DNA of 64,000 bases from Thermocrinis minervae (GTDB taxonomy: Bacteria; Aquificota; Aquificia; Aquificales; Aquificaceae). The notes below the pieces were generated by a model, which made no database searches, was not told where the DNA came from, and saw nothing but the letters and a program-made list of their open reading frames with translations. Position numbers and translations under genes: made by a program. Each line of letters begins with the position of its first letter. The first letter of the stretch is position 1. Below are positions 63,158 to 64,000 of this stretch, in pieces. Location: positions 524,750 to 588,749 of the forward strand of contig NZ_LT670846.1 in NCBI RefSeq assembly GCF_900142435.1, written 5' to 3'.

Positions 63158-63454
63158 TCACAAACTAAGAAGATCTATCTCTTTATCAGGTGGTATAGTC
63201 ACTATAGCCTTCTTGTACTTCCTGGTATAACCGTAACGCCTTGTTATCTTACCAAATATCCTCTTTTTCTTTGGCTTTACTATCATGGTGTTTACCTTAA
63301 GAACGGGTACGGAGAAGAGCTTTTCTATGGCATACTTTATCTCGTGTTTTGTGGCATCTAAGGCTACCTCAAAGACATACTTCTTCTCTTCCATAAGCCT
63401 GTTTGTCTTCTCCGTTATGATAGGCCTTATGATGATTTCCTCAGGTCTTCTCAT
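63158..63454 (-). CDS. rplW: Ribosomal protein L23
   Basis: 98 residues: [59 protein letters not shown]. Docking site for trigger factor and SRP at the tunnel exit. Overlaps rplD by 4 bases. Confidence 0.97.
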   Translation of the reverse strand: MRRPEEIIIRPIITEKTNRLMEEKKYVFEVALDATKHEIKYAIEKLFSVPVLKVNTMIVKPKKKRIFGKITRRYGYTRKYKKAIVTIPPDKEIDLLSL

Positions 63455-64000
63455 GCTTCCACCCTCTTATAGATTAGTTCTATGGCGGGTTTTTCTATGA
63501 TAAGCTTATCCGACCAGAGGATGTCATAGACGTTAAGACCTTCAACAGGGAGTACCTTAGCGTTAGGAAGGTTCCTGAAAGACTTTATCACCACTTCTCT
63601 TTTTTCAGGTAGCACCAACAAGACCTTTTCTTTATCCACACCCAGATTCTTCAAAAACTCAACAGCTTTCTTGGTCTTGGGTGCATCTCCTACGTTTACT
63701 TCATCCACAAAGATAAGGTTTCCAGTTTGAGCTTTATCAGAAAGGGCCATCTTCAGACCCAGCTTCCTTACTTTTTTAGGAAGTGTGTAAGAATAGTCTC
63801 TTGGTTTTGGTCCATGCGCGACACCGCCACCTACGAAAATGTTTGCTCCTCTCTCACCGTGTCTTGCATTTCCAGTTCCCTTTTGAGGTAGTAGCTTTCT
63901 GCCGCTGTAATTGACTTCTCCTCTTGTTTTGGTGCTGTGTGTTCCCTGTCTTCTGCATGCAAGTTGCCACTTTACCACTTCCCAAAGGATATGCTTTTTA
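63451..64000 (-). CDS. rplD: Ribosomal protein L4, partial (5' end outside the window)
   Basis: The in-frame ATG at 63978 gives 175 residues, but the frame stays open to the window edge with [19 protein letters not shown], which aligns with the usual L4 region before [10 protein letters not shown]. The true start is therefore beyond 64000 and ATG 63978 is an internal methionine. Other signatures: [20 protein letters not shown] and [20 protein letters not shown]. rplC and the rest of the operon would follow outside. Confidence 0.95.
   Translation of the reverse strand, partial: KKHILWEVVKWQLACRRQGTHSTKTRGEVNYSGRKLLPQKGTGNARHGERGANIFVGGGVAHGPKPRDYSYTLPKKVRKLGLKMALSDKAQTGNLIFVDEVNVGDAPKTKKAVEFLKNLGVDKEKVLLVLPEKREVVIKSFRNLPNAKVLPVEGLNVYDILWSDKLIIEKPAIELIYKRVEA

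Overview
The window is from a thermophilic, chemolithotrophic bacterium of the Aquificales (Aquificaceae, Hydrogenobacter/Thermocrinis/Aquifex-like). This is an inference from gene content, since there is no 16S rRNA gene here. Supporting traits: an ATP synthase c subunit made with a cleavable signal peptide, two separate tRNA nucleotidyltransferases (a long DHH-CBS form and a short HD form, as known for the CC-adding and A-adding enzymes of Aquifex), a fused NuoCD, a selenocysteine tRNA beside formate dehydrogenase debris, and a CRISPR repeat ending in GTTGAAAG. Genes are tightly packed with many short overlaps. Many starts have a TATAAT-like hexamer 7-10 bases upstream, which suggests leaderless or near-leaderless mRNAs.

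Layout. 1-5.6 kb (minus): 5' part of rpmH, atpE, atpB, hslO, tldD, accD, an oligopeptide-type ABC permease and a small unknown gene, divergent from thrS. 5.6-9 kb (plus): thrS, an acyltransferase, mobB, then a decayed formate dehydrogenase alpha gene that runs up to selC (tRNA-Sec). 9-12.1 kb (minus): comF, rimO, lysA. 12.1-18.6 kb: the two tRNA nucleotidyltransferases (plus) around an FtsX-type permease, an HlyD-type adaptor and tRNA-Val(GAC) (minus). 18.5-21.8 kb: an AMIN/LytM-like lipoprotein, the NAD(P)HX repair enzyme, trpF and a hotdog thioesterase. 21.8-28.7 kb (plus): a two-gene cytochrome bd-like membrane complex whose first subunit carries a C-terminal cytochrome c, a small exported protein, and nuoA-nuoB-nuoCD-nuoH. 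28.7-32.8 kb: a gamma carbonic anhydrase homologue, sigma factor fliA, a coiled-coil protein and an M16 protease pair (one active, one inactive).

32.8-34.7 kb: a 581-base leader region and a CRISPR array of 20 repeats and 19 spacers, with no cas genes in the window. 34.7-50.1 kb: an ArnT-like glycosyltransferase, kdsB, flgH-flgI, a UDP-glucose dehydrogenase, a PyrK-like subunit, lipoamide dehydrogenase, superoxide dismutase, grpE, an NYN-domain protein, a thiamine-binding-type protein, a Lon-like protease, a nucleotide-sugar epimerase, a site-2 protease homologue, purS-purQ and mtnP. 50.2-56.3 kb: a two-gene type III-like restriction-modification system placed between mtnP and a methylthioadenosine/SAH deaminase gene. 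56.3-64 kb: that deaminase, a tri-heme cytochrome c, gltX and a minus-strand S10-type ribosomal operon (rpsQ, rpmC, rplP, rpsC, rplV, rpsS, rplB, rplW, rplD), with rplD running off the window.

Most noteworthy: the frameshifted remnant of a selenoprotein-type formate dehydrogenase directly against an intact selC; the CRISPR leader promoter with a perfect 16-base palindrome over its -35; the restriction-modification system with a very large N-terminal Mod domain, an AT-rich island in the target-recognition region and an unusual nuclease motif; the cytochrome c-fused bd-like complex behind a palindromic operator-like sequence; and a ribosomal protein S19 with a long N-terminal extension.
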